From Neobacillus driksii (GTDB lineage: Bacteria > Bacillota > Bacilli > Bacillales > Cytobacillaceae), in assembly GCF_013409995.1 (NCBI RefSeq), contig NZ_JACCBX010000007.1, forward strand, positions 62,001-126,000: a stretch of DNA of 64,000 nt. The letters run 5' to 3'. This document shows positions 1-8,588 of the stretch, piece after piece. Below the pieces are notes generated by a model. That model was given only the letters and a program-made list of their open reading frames with translations, made no database searches and had not been told where the DNA came from. Position numbers and translations under genes: made by a program. Every line of letters begins with the position of its first letter. Position 1 is the first letter of the stretch.

Positions 1-1
1 T

Positions 2-1909
2 GAATCCATGCCGACACAAATTGTCATTAAAAATGATGACGAGCTGAATTCGTCTGAATACATTGCTCTGACGGAAAAGATCAGCCAAGAGCTCAATAAA
101 ATCAGTGGAGTTGACACAGTCCGTTCGGTAACACGACCTACTGGTGAAACGATTGATGATTTATATATTTCGGAGCAAGTAAAAAGCCTGGAGGACGGTT
201 TGGGTCAAGGGAATGAAGGACTTGAACAGATTAGCAGCGGTCTTGCCGATGCAGGCAGTCAGCTCGCAGCCAACCAGCCGAAAATGGAAGAGGCTGCTGA
301 TGGAATCAATCAATTGATTTCCGGCACAACCCAGCTGCAAACAGGCATGGGAACCATTCAGGAAAACCTTGCAAAAATAGAAGATGGATTAAATAAAGGT
401 GCTGCTGGAACCACTCAGGTAAAAGAAGGTCTAGCGGTGATCAAGACAAAATCTGCCGAAGTTTTGGCGGGCAGTAAACAGCTGCAAGAGGGATATAAGC
501 AGGCAGCAGAGGGATTAACTACACTCGAAGGAAACTATGAAAAGGCTGCGAAGGGCGTAAGTGATTTAAATACGTCCCTAATGGCAGCGAATCAATATTT
601 TACTAATTTAGAAAATCAATATAGTGGTATTGAGGAAAATGATAATTATAAAGCCATTAAAATGACCATTCAGGGATCTCAAGTGGCAACAGCAGAATTA
701 GCAGGAAGCTTAAATCAATTGAACGCGGGATTAAAAGGTGCTCAGGAAGGAATTAGCTTTGCGAATGGTAAATTCTCAGAAGCCATTGCAGGTCAGGAAG
801 CACTTGTAAAAGGAATGGAAGATCTCATAAAAGGTCTGACAGAGATTGAATCTGGACTTTACACCATGGGAAATGGCCAAGGACAAATAGTTGACAGCCT
901 GCCTCAATTTTCAAATGGCCTGAATGGATTGAATAGCGGCCAGCAACAGATTTTAACAGGCTTTAAGGATATGAGCGGTCAAATTACTCAGCTTTCAGAT
1001 GGGTTAACAGAAAGCGCAGATGGCTTAAATCAGGTCTCGGATGGGTTGGAGTCTGCACAGGAGTATCTAGCTGGGGTGTCGGAACAAGAGCAAAATGGTT
1101 TCTTTATTCCACAAGAAGTACTCGATGGCAAAGACTTTAAGCAGGTATTAGACACCTATATGTCAAAGGACCGGAAAGTTATGACAATTGATGTAGTCTT
1201 TAACAAGAACCCTTACTCTAATGCAGCTCTTAATACAGTTCCTGAAATTAAGCAAACAGTGGAACGGGTTGTAAAGGATACGAAGCTTGAAAATGCAGAA
1301 ATAGCGGTAGGCGGTGTATCAAGTATGCACCATGACCTCGATAATATTTCACAGGCTGACTATTCTCGAACAGTAGTACTTATGCTAATTGGGATTACCA
1401 TCATTCTAATCATCCTATTCCGTTCGATCATTATGCCTTTATACTTGATTGGCTCATTAATCTTAACGTATTTTACTTCTATGGCACTTGCTGAAGTATT
1501 ATTTGTAAATATTTTAGGCTATTCAGGTATTAGCTGGGCCGTTCCGTTCTTTGCATTTGTAATTTTAATCGCACTAGGAATTGACTACAGTATTTTCTTA
1601 ATGGACCGATTTAATGAGTTTAAACATCTGCCAGTAGAACAAGCAATTCTCATTTCAATGAAGAAAATGGGAACGGTTATTATCTCAGCGGCAGTCATTT
1701 TGGGCGGTACCTTCGCGGCAATGATGCCGGCTGGTGTTTTATCATTACTTCAAATTGCGGCCATTCTATTAATCGGACTATCACTCTATGCTTTAGTGAT
1801 TTTACCATTGTTTGTTCCAGTCATGGTTAAAACCTTTGGCGAGGCAAACTATTGGCCGTTTAAAAAGAATACCGATACTGTTGTTCATGATCATTCCACA
1901 CATATGTAA
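2..1909 (+). CDS. MMPL/RND-family transporter, C-terminal part (5' end outside window)
   Basis: The frame is open to the left edge, so this is the C-terminal part of a longer protein (about 635 residues visible). About 300 residues form an extracytoplasmic coiled-coil-like stretch of recurring G-L-x-Q/G-L-x-x-G heptads, as in YdgH/YhgE-type proteins. After residue ~450 come about five membrane segments with the RND signature G-I-D-Y-S-I-F-L-M-D-R. MMPL proteins export lipids or drugs using the proton gradient; the substrate here cannot be told. The gene ends at a terminator shared with the convergent cupredoxin gene. Family call is secure; specific role is unknown. Confidence 0.9.
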   Translation, partial: ESMPTQIVIKNDDELNSSEYIALTEKISQELNKISGVDTVRSVTRPTGETIDDLYISEQVKSLEDGLGQGNEGLEQISSGLADAGSQLAANQPKMEEAADGINQLISGTTQLQTGMGTIQENLAKIEDGLNKGAAGTTQVKEGLAVIKTKSAEVLAGSKQLQEGYKQAAEGLTTLEGNYEKAAKGVSDLNTSLMAANQYFTNLENQYSGIEENDNYKAIKMTIQGSQVATAELAGSLNQLNAGLKGAQEGISFANGKFSEAIAGQEALVKGMEDLIKGLTEIESGLYTMGNGQGQIVDSLPQFSNGLNGLNSGQQQILTGFKDMSGQITQLSDGLTESADGLNQVSDGLESAQEYLAGVSEQEQNGFFIPQEVLDGKDFKQVLDTYMSKDRKVMTIDVVFNKNPYSNAALNTVPEIKQTVERVVKDTKLENAEIAVGGVSSMHHDLDNISQADYSRTVVLMLIGITIILIILFRSIIMPLYLIGSLILTYFTSMALAEVLFVNILGYSGISWAVPFFAFVILIALGIDYSIFLMDRFNEFKHLPVEQAILISMKKMGTVIISAAVILGGTFAAMMPAGVLSLLQIAAILLIGLSLYALVILPLFVPVMVKTFGEANYWPFKKNTDTVVHDHSTHM

Positions 1910-1915
1910 CAAAAG

Positions 1916-1949
1916 AGCACGCTGAAGAATCTCAGCGTGCTTTCTTTCT
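1916..1949. terminator. bidirectional intrinsic terminator
   Basis: A 10-bp perfect stem (AGCACGCTGA / TCAGCGTGCT) with a six-base loop is followed by a T-rich run. It sits between the stop of the MMPL gene and the stop of the convergent cupredoxin gene and can serve both. Confidence 0.8.
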
Positions 1950-2826
1950 ACTCAACAATGACAGTTCCTTTATACATATTCATCCCACACGTAAAGGTAT
2001 ATTCCCCTTCTTTGTTAGGGGTAAAGGTTAATTTTGTTGTACCAGCTTTTAGATTTACATTATTTAAATTGAAATCCGGCATCATAAAGGTGGAAAAACA
2101 GCTATTGTCACCTGGATTTGTAATGTTTAATTCCACTGGTACCCCTTTTTTAACTTTTATTACATTTGGCGAATAGCCAGTGGGCGTTACCATCATGTCT
2201 ATTTTAGGGTTAGTTTCAACTGTTATATCCAGTTCCGTTTTTGCTGGAGTATTATTTGTCTCCTGTTTTTGAGCTGCTTCGGCCTCACCAGGAATTTTAA
2301 CAAGATCGCTACTGTATAAAAATAAAAATAATGCAATGAGAACAAGTCCTGCTGAAAAAATATTAAACGGTGAAATCCCTTGCGTATCAAGTGAAAGCTT
2401 ACCATTTGTATCAACGATGATAAATAAAATAACTAGACTAAGAATAATAACATACAAGCCTAGCAATATCCCAAGCATGATGGTTGGGTTATCGAACTGA
2501 AGAATTGCACCTAGTAGGGCACCGATAATTCCACTTATGATACCGGAAACCGATCCGCTTAATATCGCCAAAATCCCAACAGGCTGACCTGCTATAAAAC
2601 CTAGGACAAAACCGATTAAGACGGCTAAGCCAACTGGAAAAAATAATTCTCCCGAAAGTATTCCACTGATGTAACCGGATAAAAGGCCACCCATCATTGT
2701 CAGGACGGTGACGACCATCGTACCTGAAAGTTTGGCAAGTTTATATTTCTTCCGATGTAACAGGAAAATTGAATATCCAGTCAATAAAGCCATCAAAACT
2801 ATTGTGAAAATCGATAATATATACAT
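1948..2826 (-). CDS. polytopic membrane protein with C-terminal cupredoxin domain
   Basis: The 292-aa protein begins with about five or six hydrophobic, glycine-rich segments (residues ~1-190). A short polar linker leads to a ~95-residue extracytoplasmic beta domain ending F-T-C-G-M-N-M-Y-K-G, the cupredoxin-like C-x-M-x-M pattern, with another Cys in N-S-C-F-S-T-F-M-M. This suggests copper binding at the outer membrane face, perhaps copper handling for the oxidases. I chose the ATG at 2826 because AGAGGAG lies 8 nt upstream; the longer frame to 2901 has no Shine-Dalgarno. No standard name is known to me. Domain call is good; function is inferred. Confidence 0.75.
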   Translation of the reverse strand: MYILSIFTIVLMALLTGYSIFLLHRKKYKLAKLSGTMVVTVLTMMGGLLSGYISGILSGELFFPVGLAVLIGFVLGFIAGQPVGILAILSGSVSGIISGIIGALLGAILQFDNPTIMLGILLGLYVIILSLVILFIIVDTNGKLSLDTQGISPFNIFSAGLVLIALFLFLYSSDLVKIPGEAEAAQKQETNNTPAKTELDITVETNPKIDMMVTPTGYSPNVIKVKKGVPVELNITNPGDNSCFSTFMMPDFNLNNVNLKAGTTKLTFTPNKEGEYTFTCGMNMYKGTVIVE

Positions 2827-2959
2827 GTAACTATCTCCTCTAACTATTAATAAACAATATATGTACATTATAAATGCAATAATTAAAATAAAGATTGTCA
2901 TTTCGGTGTAGTTTATGAACGTTTAATGAAAACTCTTGCGGAAATAAAAAAAGACGTGA

Positions 2960-3109
2960 TTAACGTCCTTTAGGATTAATATTTTTTTCATTATCTATGG
3001 TGTTTTTATAGATTCTTTTTAAAGCTTCATTTTGCATTTTCATAAGGTCTAGTAAGTATCGTTTTTCTTCTTCTTCCTGATCAATCTCATTTGTTTCTTC
3101 CTTTTTCAA
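2960..3109 (-). CDS. small acidic hypothetical protein (49 aa, TTG start)
   Basis: The frame reads from a TTG at 3109 through a charged, helical 49-residue peptide rich in Glu and Lys (begins M-K-K-E-E-T-N-E, ends N-P-K-G-R). A GGAGG...GGTG Shine-Dalgarno region lies at the proper distance. An ATG inside the Shine-Dalgarno is closed two codons later, so TTG is the only sensible start. It has no membrane segment or cysteine, and I do not recognise a family. It lies between the cupredoxin gene (same strand) and the divergent proS leader. Real coding is likely from the ribosome site and composition; function unknown. Confidence 0.5.
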   Translation of the reverse strand: MKKEETNEIDQEEEEKRYLLDLMKMQNEALKRIYKNTIDNEKNINPKGR

Positions 3110-3254
3110 GGATATCACCTCATTCCTCCTAATTGTAACCGAAATCCAAGCTGGAAATAAAGTATGCAGGAATGTAATCAGAATATTTTTCCATAATAAT
3201 ATTTGACATTTGCGTATTTGAAATATATAATTTCTTCAAAAATACTATTTGAAA

Positions 3255-3487
3255 CTGTGATGAGGATTAGTAAAATGTAAGGTGTCTTACAAAGAGAGGA
3301 AACCATTGGTGGAAGGTTTCTTAAGACAGACATTTGAACCTGCCTCGGAGTTCTGTATCGGATTCTTTTTTGAAGATACATGCGGATAAAATCCGTTATC
3401 ATGTCGAGAGTATAAAGCATTTGCTTTATGAATTTAGGGTGGTATCGCCAGGTCTTGGTCCCTTTTTGGGGCCAAGGCCTTTTTATA
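3255..3487 (+). promoter_or_regulatory. T-box leader for proS (tRNA-Pro-sensing)
   Basis: The conserved T-box AGGGTGGTATCGCCA is at 3436-3450. It is followed at once by a terminator stem (GGTCTTGGTCCC / GGGGCCAAGGCC, 3451-3479) and a T-run. Upstream is the Stem I region, and GAA-CCT at 3336-3341 gives a proline specifier codon (CCT, 3339-3341) in the usual context. In T-box control, uncharged tRNA-Pro pairs with the specifier and the T-box bulge and stabilises an antiterminator. The downstream gene is prolyl-tRNA synthetase, so specifier and target agree. Start of the leader is approximate. Confidence 0.9.
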
Positions 3488-3493
3488 TTTTAG

Positions 3494-3675
3494 GCTGTGT
3501 TAAAACGTAATATTGATTTTGGCACCTGTTGATTTGCGCGGAAGGCACGAAGACTCCTGCAGGAGGACGGGACAGGGGAGACCCCGCAGACGCTTTAGCG
3601 TCGAGGAGGCTTCCCGAACCGCCTGCGGAAAGCGAAGTGCCTGGAGCGCAAATCAACAGTCCAGTCTAACACAGC
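3494..3675. mobile_element. MITE-like GC-rich element with nested inverted repeats
   Basis: The stretch is bounded by GCTGTGTTA (3494-3502) and its exact reverse complement TAACACAGC (3667-3675). Inside lies a second perfect inverted pair, CTGTTGATTTGCGC (3526-3539) and GCGCAAATCAACAG (3646-3659). The core is visibly GC-rich against AT-rich surroundings and has no gene. Similar GC-rich palindromic units are common between genes in Bacillaceae (recalled, not searched). It lies between the T-box terminator and the proS start, so it becomes part of the proS mRNA leader. Transposition is inferred from shape; no target duplication was confirmed. Confidence 0.6.
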
Positions 3676-3704
3676 GATATTTAAAAAAATAATGAGGTGT
3701 CAAC

Positions 3705-5135
3705 ATGGCTAAGGAATTTGTAAAAGATGTTACCAGTATGGACGAGGATTTCGCCCAATGGTATACCGATGTCGTAACAAAAGCAGACTTAATTGATTAT
3801 TCAAGTGTACGCGGATCGATGATCATCCGCCCTTATGGGTATGCACTTTGGGATAATATTAAAAATGAATTAGATCGCCGCATCAAAGAAACAGGACATG
3901 AAAATGTCTACATGCCATTATTTATCCCTGAGAGCTTGCTTCAAAAAGAAAAGGATCATGTTGAAGGCTTTGCACCTGAAGTGGCTTGGGTTACACACGG
4001 CGGTTCTGAGGAACTTGCTGAACGTTTAGTTGTACGCCCGACATCTGAAGTACTTTTCTGTGAGCATTACAGCAATATTATTCATTCATACAGGGATTTA
4101 CCAAAGCTTTATAATCAATGGGCAAACGTAGTCCGCTGGGAAAAAACGACTCGTCCATTCTTACGTACATTAGAGTTTTTATGGCAGGAAGGTCACACTG
4201 CACATGCGACTGATGAAGAAGCGATGGAAGAAACGATCAAAATGCTGAATGTATATGCAGCGATTTGTGAAGAGATTCTTGCGATTCCAGTAGTAAAAGG
4301 TCAAAAAACAGAAAAAGAAAAATTTGCTGGTGCAAAAGCTACTTTTACAATCGAAAGCTTAATGCATGATGGTAAAGCCCTTCAATCCGGAACATCTCAC
4401 CACTTTGGAACAGGTTTCGCGAAAGCATTCAATATCCAATATACCGATAAAGAAGGAAAGCTTCAGTATGTCCACCAAACATCATGGGGCTTTACAACAA
4501 GAATCATTGGAGCGTTAATCATGGTTCATGGTGACGACCGCGGTCTTGTGATTCCTCCAAAAGCTGCGCCAACTCAAGTGATGATTGTGCCAATCGCTCA
4601 GCACAAAGAAGGAGTTCTTGATTTCGCTTATGATTTGAAGAAGTCATTATCCGGTGTTGCTCGTGTGGATATCGACGCCAGCGATAAAAAGCCAGGCTGG
4701 AAATTCAATGAATACGAAATGAAGGGAATTCCAGTTCGTTTAGAAGTTGGACCAAAAGACATTGAAAACAAACAGGTTGTGTTGGTAAGAAGGGATACTT
4801 TAGAAAAGGTATTTGTTCCTTTAGATCAATTAGAAACTGAGCTTGTAGAATTACTCGATGATATTCAATCTAATTTATATAATAAAGCTTTGAATCACCG
4901 TGAAGAAAGAACATCTGTAGCAGTAACACTTCCTGAATTAAAGGAAAAGCTTGAAGCGAAACCAGGCTTCATTAAAGCAATGTGGTGCGGTGAACTTTCT
5001 TGTGAAGAGAAAATCAAAGAAGAAACAACAGCCACTTCAAGATGTATTCCTTTTGAACAAGAACAGGTTTCTGAAACTTGTGTATGCTGCGGGAAAGAAG
5101 CAGATAAAATGGTTTATTGGGCAAAAGCATATTAA
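3705..5135 (+). CDS. proS: prolyl-tRNA synthetase, archaeal/eukaryotic-like type 3
   Basis: Class II synthetase of 476 aa that charges tRNA-Pro. The short form lacks the ~180-residue editing insertion of standard bacterial ProS. Visible landmarks are the N-terminal motif 1 region ([12 protein letters not shown]), motif 2 ([12 protein letters not shown]) and motif 3 (G-D-D-R-G-L), followed by the anticodon domain. A C-terminal zinc-type region carries C-G-E-L-S-C and C-V-C-C. The ATG follows GAGGTG. Expression is controlled by the T-box upstream, with the MITE-like element in between. Bacilli often carry this alongside a standard ProS; whether a second copy exists cannot be seen here. Confidence 0.97.
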   Translation: MAKEFVKDVTSMDEDFAQWYTDVVTKADLIDYSSVRGSMIIRPYGYALWDNIKNELDRRIKETGHENVYMPLFIPESLLQKEKDHVEGFAPEVAWVTHGGSEELAERLVVRPTSEVLFCEHYSNIIHSYRDLPKLYNQWANVVRWEKTTRPFLRTLEFLWQEGHTAHATDEEAMEETIKMLNVYAAICEEILAIPVVKGQKTEKEKFAGAKATFTIESLMHDGKALQSGTSHHFGTGFAKAFNIQYTDKEGKLQYVHQTSWGFTTRIIGALIMVHGDDRGLVIPPKAAPTQVMIVPIAQHKEGVLDFAYDLKKSLSGVARVDIDASDKKPGWKFNEYEMKGIPVRLEVGPKDIENKQVVLVRRDTLEKVFVPLDQLETELVELLDDIQSNLYNKALNHREERTSVAVTLPELKEKLEAKPGFIKAMWCGELSCEEKIKEETTATSRCIPFEQEQVSETCVCCGKEADKMVYWAKAY

Positions 5136-5147
5136 TAAGTTCGTGGA

Positions 5148-5177
5148 GACTCTTTCTTTTTGGAAGAGTCTTTATTA
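5148..5177 (+). terminator. intrinsic terminator of proS
   Basis: Stem GACTCTTT / GAAGAGTC, with G-T pairing, and a T-rich tail 12 nt after the proS stop. Confidence 0.7.
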
Positions 5178-5390
5178 ATGGAGACCTTTGTGAAGCCCAA
5201 AATGTAGGGGAAATCGGAAAAGTGGTTGTCATGAAGGGTTCATGAGGCACAAAGTGAAAGGGAAAATAAAAAAGTGGTTGTCATGAAGGGTTCATGAGGC
5301 CCAAAATTCAAGGGAAATCGAAAAAGTGGTCTTCATGGAGGACTCATGAAGCCCAAAGTCGAAATTGAAAACTGAAAACGGTCCTCATGA
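5178..5390. repeat. tandem array of ~52-nt hairpin repeats (about 4 degenerate units)
   Basis: GTGGT[T/C]NTCATG recurs at 5222, 5274 and 5326, with a degenerate copy near 5378, exactly 52 nt apart; a partial unit precedes at ~5180. Each unit holds a short inverted repeat such as TTCATG...CATGAA followed by GCCC or GGCAC. There are no unique spacers and no open reading frame. The same 52-nt period and GGTC-hairpin-GCCC layout recur at 41957-42290. The last unit runs into the ribosome-binding region of the next gene. Confidence 0.8.
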
Positions 5391-5413
5391 TAACCAATAA
5401 AGGGGGAGATAAC

Positions 5414-5974
5414 GTGAAACCATTATTACTAGAATTTCCAGAGGAGTTTACTACTGAAAGATTAATAATCCGCAAGCCTTTGCCTGGTGATGGGAAATTT
5501 GTATATGAAGCAATACAAGCGTCATTGAATGAACTAAAGCCGTGGATGGCATTTGCTCATATGAATCAAACAGAACAAGATGTAGAAGCGAATATAAGAG
5601 ATAGTATTGCGAAGTTTATAACCCGTGAAGATTTAAGATTACATCTATTCAATAAGGAAACTGGTGAATTTATTGGTTCATCAGGTCTTCATAGAATTAA
5701 TTGGGATATACCAAAGTTTGAGATCGGCTATTGGATTGATACTCGTTTTTCTGGGAGAGGATATATAACGGAATCGACTGAAGCCATTACGAAATTTGCC
5801 TTTACCGAACTTAACGCTAAACGTGTTGAGATTCGTTGTGATCCACGAAATACCAAAAGTCGAGCCATTCCAGAAAAATTAGGTTTTACCCTTGAGGGAA
5901 TCTTAAAAAATGAAGGTATATCTGTCGAAAGTAAGGAACCGAGAGATATCTGCGTTTTTGCAAAGACGAAATAA
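5414..5974 (+). CDS. GNAT N-acetyltransferase, RimJ/RimL type (copy 1)
   Basis: This 186-aa protein matches the Acetyltransf_3/RimL fold: an N-terminal E-F-T-T-E-R-L-I-I-R-K-P strand, a central G-S-S-G-L-H-R-I, and an acetyl-CoA loop around F-S-G-R-G-Y. Such enzymes acetylate amino groups of ribosomal proteins, amino acids or small molecules; the substrate is not evident. I chose the GTG at 5414 because GGGGGAG lies just upstream and this start makes it the same length as its paralogue at 6290. The first ATG at 5387 lacks a ribosome site. It and the second copy form a tandem duplication separated by ~315 nt. Confidence 0.88.
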   Translation: MKPLLLEFPEEFTTERLIIRKPLPGDGKFVYEAIQASLNELKPWMAFAHMNQTEQDVEANIRDSIAKFITREDLRLHLFNKETGEFIGSSGLHRINWDIPKFEIGYWIDTRFSGRGYITESTEAITKFAFTELNAKRVEIRCDPRNTKSRAIPEKLGFTLEGILKNEGISVESKEPRDICVFAKTK

Positions 5975-5988
5975 TACTATTAAATTAG

Positions 5989-6028
5989 AGAGTTTTCCGG
6001 GAGTTTATGTTCTTGAAAACTCTTTTTT
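5989..6028 (+). terminator. intrinsic terminator
   Basis: Stem GAGTTTTC / GAAAACTC and a run of six T follow the first GNAT gene. Confidence 0.75.
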
Positions 6029-6099
6029 GTTTTTTATTAAAGTATTATAGGAAACTACATAACCAATTATTACTTATATTTATCCAATATAGTATAATT

Positions 6100-6240
6100 A
6101 TGGAAGTGCGCTTCATAGACAACGCTAATTTCTTTCATATTAAAGATATTGAAAAAGTTTCAGATGAAGAATTGTATAACAATCTCCTAAATGAATTTCC
6201 AGCGTGGCTAACCGAAGCTAAAACCAAGGGTATACTTTAA
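6100..6240 (+). CDS. possible small protein (46 aa)
   Basis: A frame open from ~6007 contains an ATG at 6100, giving a 46-residue, mostly polar peptide (M-E-V-R-F-I-D-N-A-N..., ending K-G-I-L). The 30 codons before that ATG look non-coding and overlap the preceding terminator. No clear Shine-Dalgarno is seen, and a TATAAT-like string lies directly in front, so expression is uncertain. The composition is protein-like, so it may be a remnant of a larger gene lost during the GNAT duplication. I recognise no family. Confidence 0.3.
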   Translation: MEVRFIDNANFFHIKDIEKVSDEELYNNLLNEFPAWLTEAKTKGIL

Positions 6241-6289
6241 TTTGCTATACAATTAGTTAGTTGAAATATTTTTTTAAGGAGGAGAAAAA

Positions 6290-6850
6290 ATGAATCCGAT
6301 TTTACTAGAGTTTCCGGAAGAATTCGAGACAGAAAGATTATTTATCCGTAAACCGTTACCAGGCGATGGCATAGCAGTCTATGACGCAGTTCAAGCTTCA
6401 TTGAATGAATTAAAACAATGGATGTCTTGGGCTCATAAAACTCAAACGGTTGAAGATATGGAAGCAAACATGCGTGATGCACATGCTAAGTTTCTAACCC
6501 GAGAAGACCTACGATTGCACCTCTACAAGAAAGATACAGGTGAATTTATCGGATCTTCCGGCTTACATAGAATTAAATGGGACATTCCAAGGTTTGAAAT
6601 CGGTTATTGGATTGATACACGCCATCAAGGCAACGGGTATATGACCGAAGCAGCCGAGGCAATAACCAATTTTGCTTTTAAGGAACTAAACGCTAAGCGA
6701 GTTGAAATCCGATGTGACTTTAATAACGTAAGAAGTAAGGCTATCCCAGAAAGATTAGGATTCACATTAGATGGCATTTTAAAAAACTATGCTATATCGG
6801 CCGATGGAAAAGAACTAGTAGATGAATGTGTTTATTCCAAAACAATTTAG
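6290..6850 (+). CDS. GNAT N-acetyltransferase, RimJ/RimL type (copy 2)
   Basis: A 186-aa paralogue of the protein at 5414, similar along the whole length. Shared elements include L-L-E-F-P-E-E-F, R-K-P-L-P-G-D-G, I-G-S-S-G-L-H-R-I and R-V-E-I-R-C-D. The acetyl-CoA loop differs slightly (H-Q-G-N-G-Y against F-S-G-R-G-Y). A strong AAGGAGGAG lies before the ATG. Same-strand tandem position and equal length point to recent local duplication. Diverging active-site edges could mean different substrates, but that is inference. Confidence 0.9.
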   Translation: MNPILLEFPEEFETERLFIRKPLPGDGIAVYDAVQASLNELKQWMSWAHKTQTVEDMEANMRDAHAKFLTREDLRLHLYKKDTGEFIGSSGLHRIKWDIPRFEIGYWIDTRHQGNGYMTEAAEAITNFAFKELNAKRVEIRCDFNNVRSKAIPERLGFTLDGILKNYAISADGKELVDECVYSKTI

Positions 6851-6947
6851 TCAAATAATCAGTCAGAGTACCAACATTCTAGTATCTAGGGTTCAATAGG
6901 GTCCGCGCTTACCGGTTGAGGAATCAGGTTAAGCATCTGAGTTGATA

Positions 6948-7140
6948 AATAAGCGGAGAAATTCCGCTTAATTCGTAATTAGTATTAAAAGAAGCTTAAA
7001 TAGACGGAGAGATTCCGCTTATTGGCTCGGTAAATTCTAAAATAGGGGATTTTGCTTTGATTAAGCGGAAAACCTCCGCTTATATCCCCCGAAACAAGCC
7101 CCATTTTGCATTTAACCGGAAAATTTCCGTTTATTTTTTC
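6948..7140 (+). repeat. four-hairpin dispersed repeat element, copy 1
   Basis: The 470-nt gap between GNAT copy 2 and hmp contains four short palindromes of the type AAGCGGA-N3/4-TCCGCTT. Their CGGA cores lie at 6954, 7005, 7066 and 7117, so the spacing is 51, 61 and 51 nt. An inverted copy with spacing 51, 61, 52 and related sequence between hairpins lies at 27260-27465. No reading frame is present. The rest of the gap, apart from the hmp promoter, shows nothing recognisable. Confidence 0.75.
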
Positions 7141-7246
7141 TTTTGCCAGATACTCGATTTAGGACAAGTCATATTAACTAAAAGAGAGTGAGTTTTTGTG
7201 GCTGTGTTAATGAAGTTCTAGTTCTAATTAACCAAATTTAATAGTG

Positions 7247-7289
7247 TGTGATTTGCATCACTTACTCCAAGTGTGTTTTCTCATATAAT
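7247..7289 (+). promoter_or_regulatory. Fnr box and -10 of the hmp promoter
   Basis: TGTGATTTGCATCACT (7247-7262) fits the Fnr/CRP half-sites TGTGA-N6-TCAC. A TATAAT -10 lies at 7284-7289. With a start about 7 nt beyond the -10, the box centre falls near -41.5, the classical activator position. This predicts induction of hmp under oxygen limitation. Start site is estimated, not mapped. Confidence 0.65.
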
Positions 7290-7329
7290 CACTATATAAA
7301 CAGTGATAACTACATAAGGAGTGATAGTT

Positions 7330-8571
7330 TTGTTAGATCGCAACACAATTGAAATCATTAAATCAACGGTTCCCGTTTTGGAAAAACACGGTCAAGCCAT
7401 TACAACACGTTTTTACCAAATGATGTTTGGTAACCATCCAGAACTATTAAATATCTTTAACCATGCAAACCAAAAACAAGGAAGACAACAAAAAGCACTT
7501 GCTGGTACGGTTTATGCCGCAGCACAATATATTGATAATCTTGAAGCGATCCTACCAGTGGTGAAACAAATTGCTCATAAGCACAGAAGTCTTGGAATTA
7601 AAGCCGAACATTATCCGATCGTAGGAAAGCACTTGTTATTAGCTATTAAGGATGTTCTAGGTGACGCGGCAACGGATGAAATCATTGACGCATGGGGAAA
7701 GGCATATAACGTTATTGCTGATGCCTTTATCGGTGTTGAGGCAGAAATGTATGAAGAAGCTTCCTCACAACAAGGCGGCTGGGATGGTTTCCGAAACTTT
7801 ATTGTCGACAGGAAAGTGAAAGAAAGCGATGTAATTACATCGTTCTACCTAAAGCCTGAGGACAATAAAGAAATTGCTCATTTCCTTCCAGGTCAGTATA
7901 TTAGTATTAAACTTGAAATCCAGGGTGAGGAATTTACACATATTCGTCAATATAGTCTATCCGATGTACCCGGTAAAGATTATTACCGTATTAGCGTAAA
8001 ACGTGAAGCAGGTACGGCAAACCCCGACGGAATGGTTTCAAATTATCTTCATAATACTGTTACCGAGGGAGAAATCCTAAAGGTAAGTGCTCCAGCAGGA
8101 GATTTTGTTCTTGATACTGAAAAAAATACACCTGTTGTGTTATTAAGTGGTGGTGTTGGATTAACGCCAATGTTAAGTATGTTAAAAACAGTGGTTGAAG
8201 TTCAGCCGGAAAGAAACGTAACGTTTATTCACGCAGCAGCTAATGGTAATGTTCATGCATTAAGAGGGGAAGTTGACTCACTATCTGCTCTAGACAATGT
8301 AAATTCATTTTTCTTTTATGATTCACCAACAGAAGAAGACCGTCAGAACCATGGCTTCGATGTTGAAGGATATGTGACTCAAGACTGGCTTGTCAATAAC
8401 ATTCCTACTTTAGATGCAGACTTCTATTTCTGTGGTCCTGTACCATTTATGAAATCAATCAATACTTCTTTAAAGAATTTAGGAGTTGCAAAAGAGAGAA
8501 TTCACTATGAATTCTTTGGACCAAAAGGCAGTTTAGAAGAAAGTGTGAAGGAAGAACCGGTTTCCGTTTAG
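7330..8571 (+). CDS. hmp: flavohemoglobin, nitric oxide dioxygenase
   Basis: This 413-aa protein oxidises NO to nitrate with O2 and NAD(P)H. The N-terminal globin (residues 1-~140) shows the distal Y (R-F-Y-Q-M-M-F) and Q (N-Q-K-Q-G-R) and the proximal His in A-H-K-H-R-S-L-G. A ferredoxin-reductase-type FAD domain (R-Q-Y-S-L-S-D) and an NAD domain (G-G-V-G-L-T-P-M-L) follow. TTG at 7330 is preferred because AAGGAG lies 8 nt upstream and the N-terminus then matches Bacillus Hmp ([11 protein letters not shown]). The GTG at 7321 overlaps the Shine-Dalgarno. Confidence 0.96.
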   Translation: MLDRNTIEIIKSTVPVLEKHGQAITTRFYQMMFGNHPELLNIFNHANQKQGRQQKALAGTVYAAAQYIDNLEAILPVVKQIAHKHRSLGIKAEHYPIVGKHLLLAIKDVLGDAATDEIIDAWGKAYNVIADAFIGVEAEMYEEASSQQGGWDGFRNFIVDRKVKESDVITSFYLKPEDNKEIAHFLPGQYISIKLEIQGEEFTHIRQYSLSDVPGKDYYRISVKREAGTANPDGMVSNYLHNTVTEGEILKVSAPAGDFVLDTEKNTPVVLLSGGVGLTPMLSMLKTVVEVQPERNVTFIHAAANGNVHALRGEVDSLSALDNVNSFFFYDSPTEEDRQNHGFDVEGYVTQDWLVNNIPTLDADFYFCGPVPFMKSINTSLKNLGVAKERIHYEFFGPKGSLEESVKEEPVSV

Positions 8572-8588
8572 GAAATCGGTTTTTTTCT
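8555..8588 (+). terminator. intrinsic terminator of hmp
   Basis: The stem ACCGGTTTCC / GGAAATCGGT overlaps the last codons and stop, followed by seven T. Confidence 0.75.

Noticed and set aside
1937..2176. 79-codon plus-strand frame
   Set aside because: Antisense shadow of the cupredoxin domain gene.
3178..3420. 80-codon minus-strand frame
   Set aside because: It lies across the T-box leader and has no ribosome site; the RNA structure explains the sequence.
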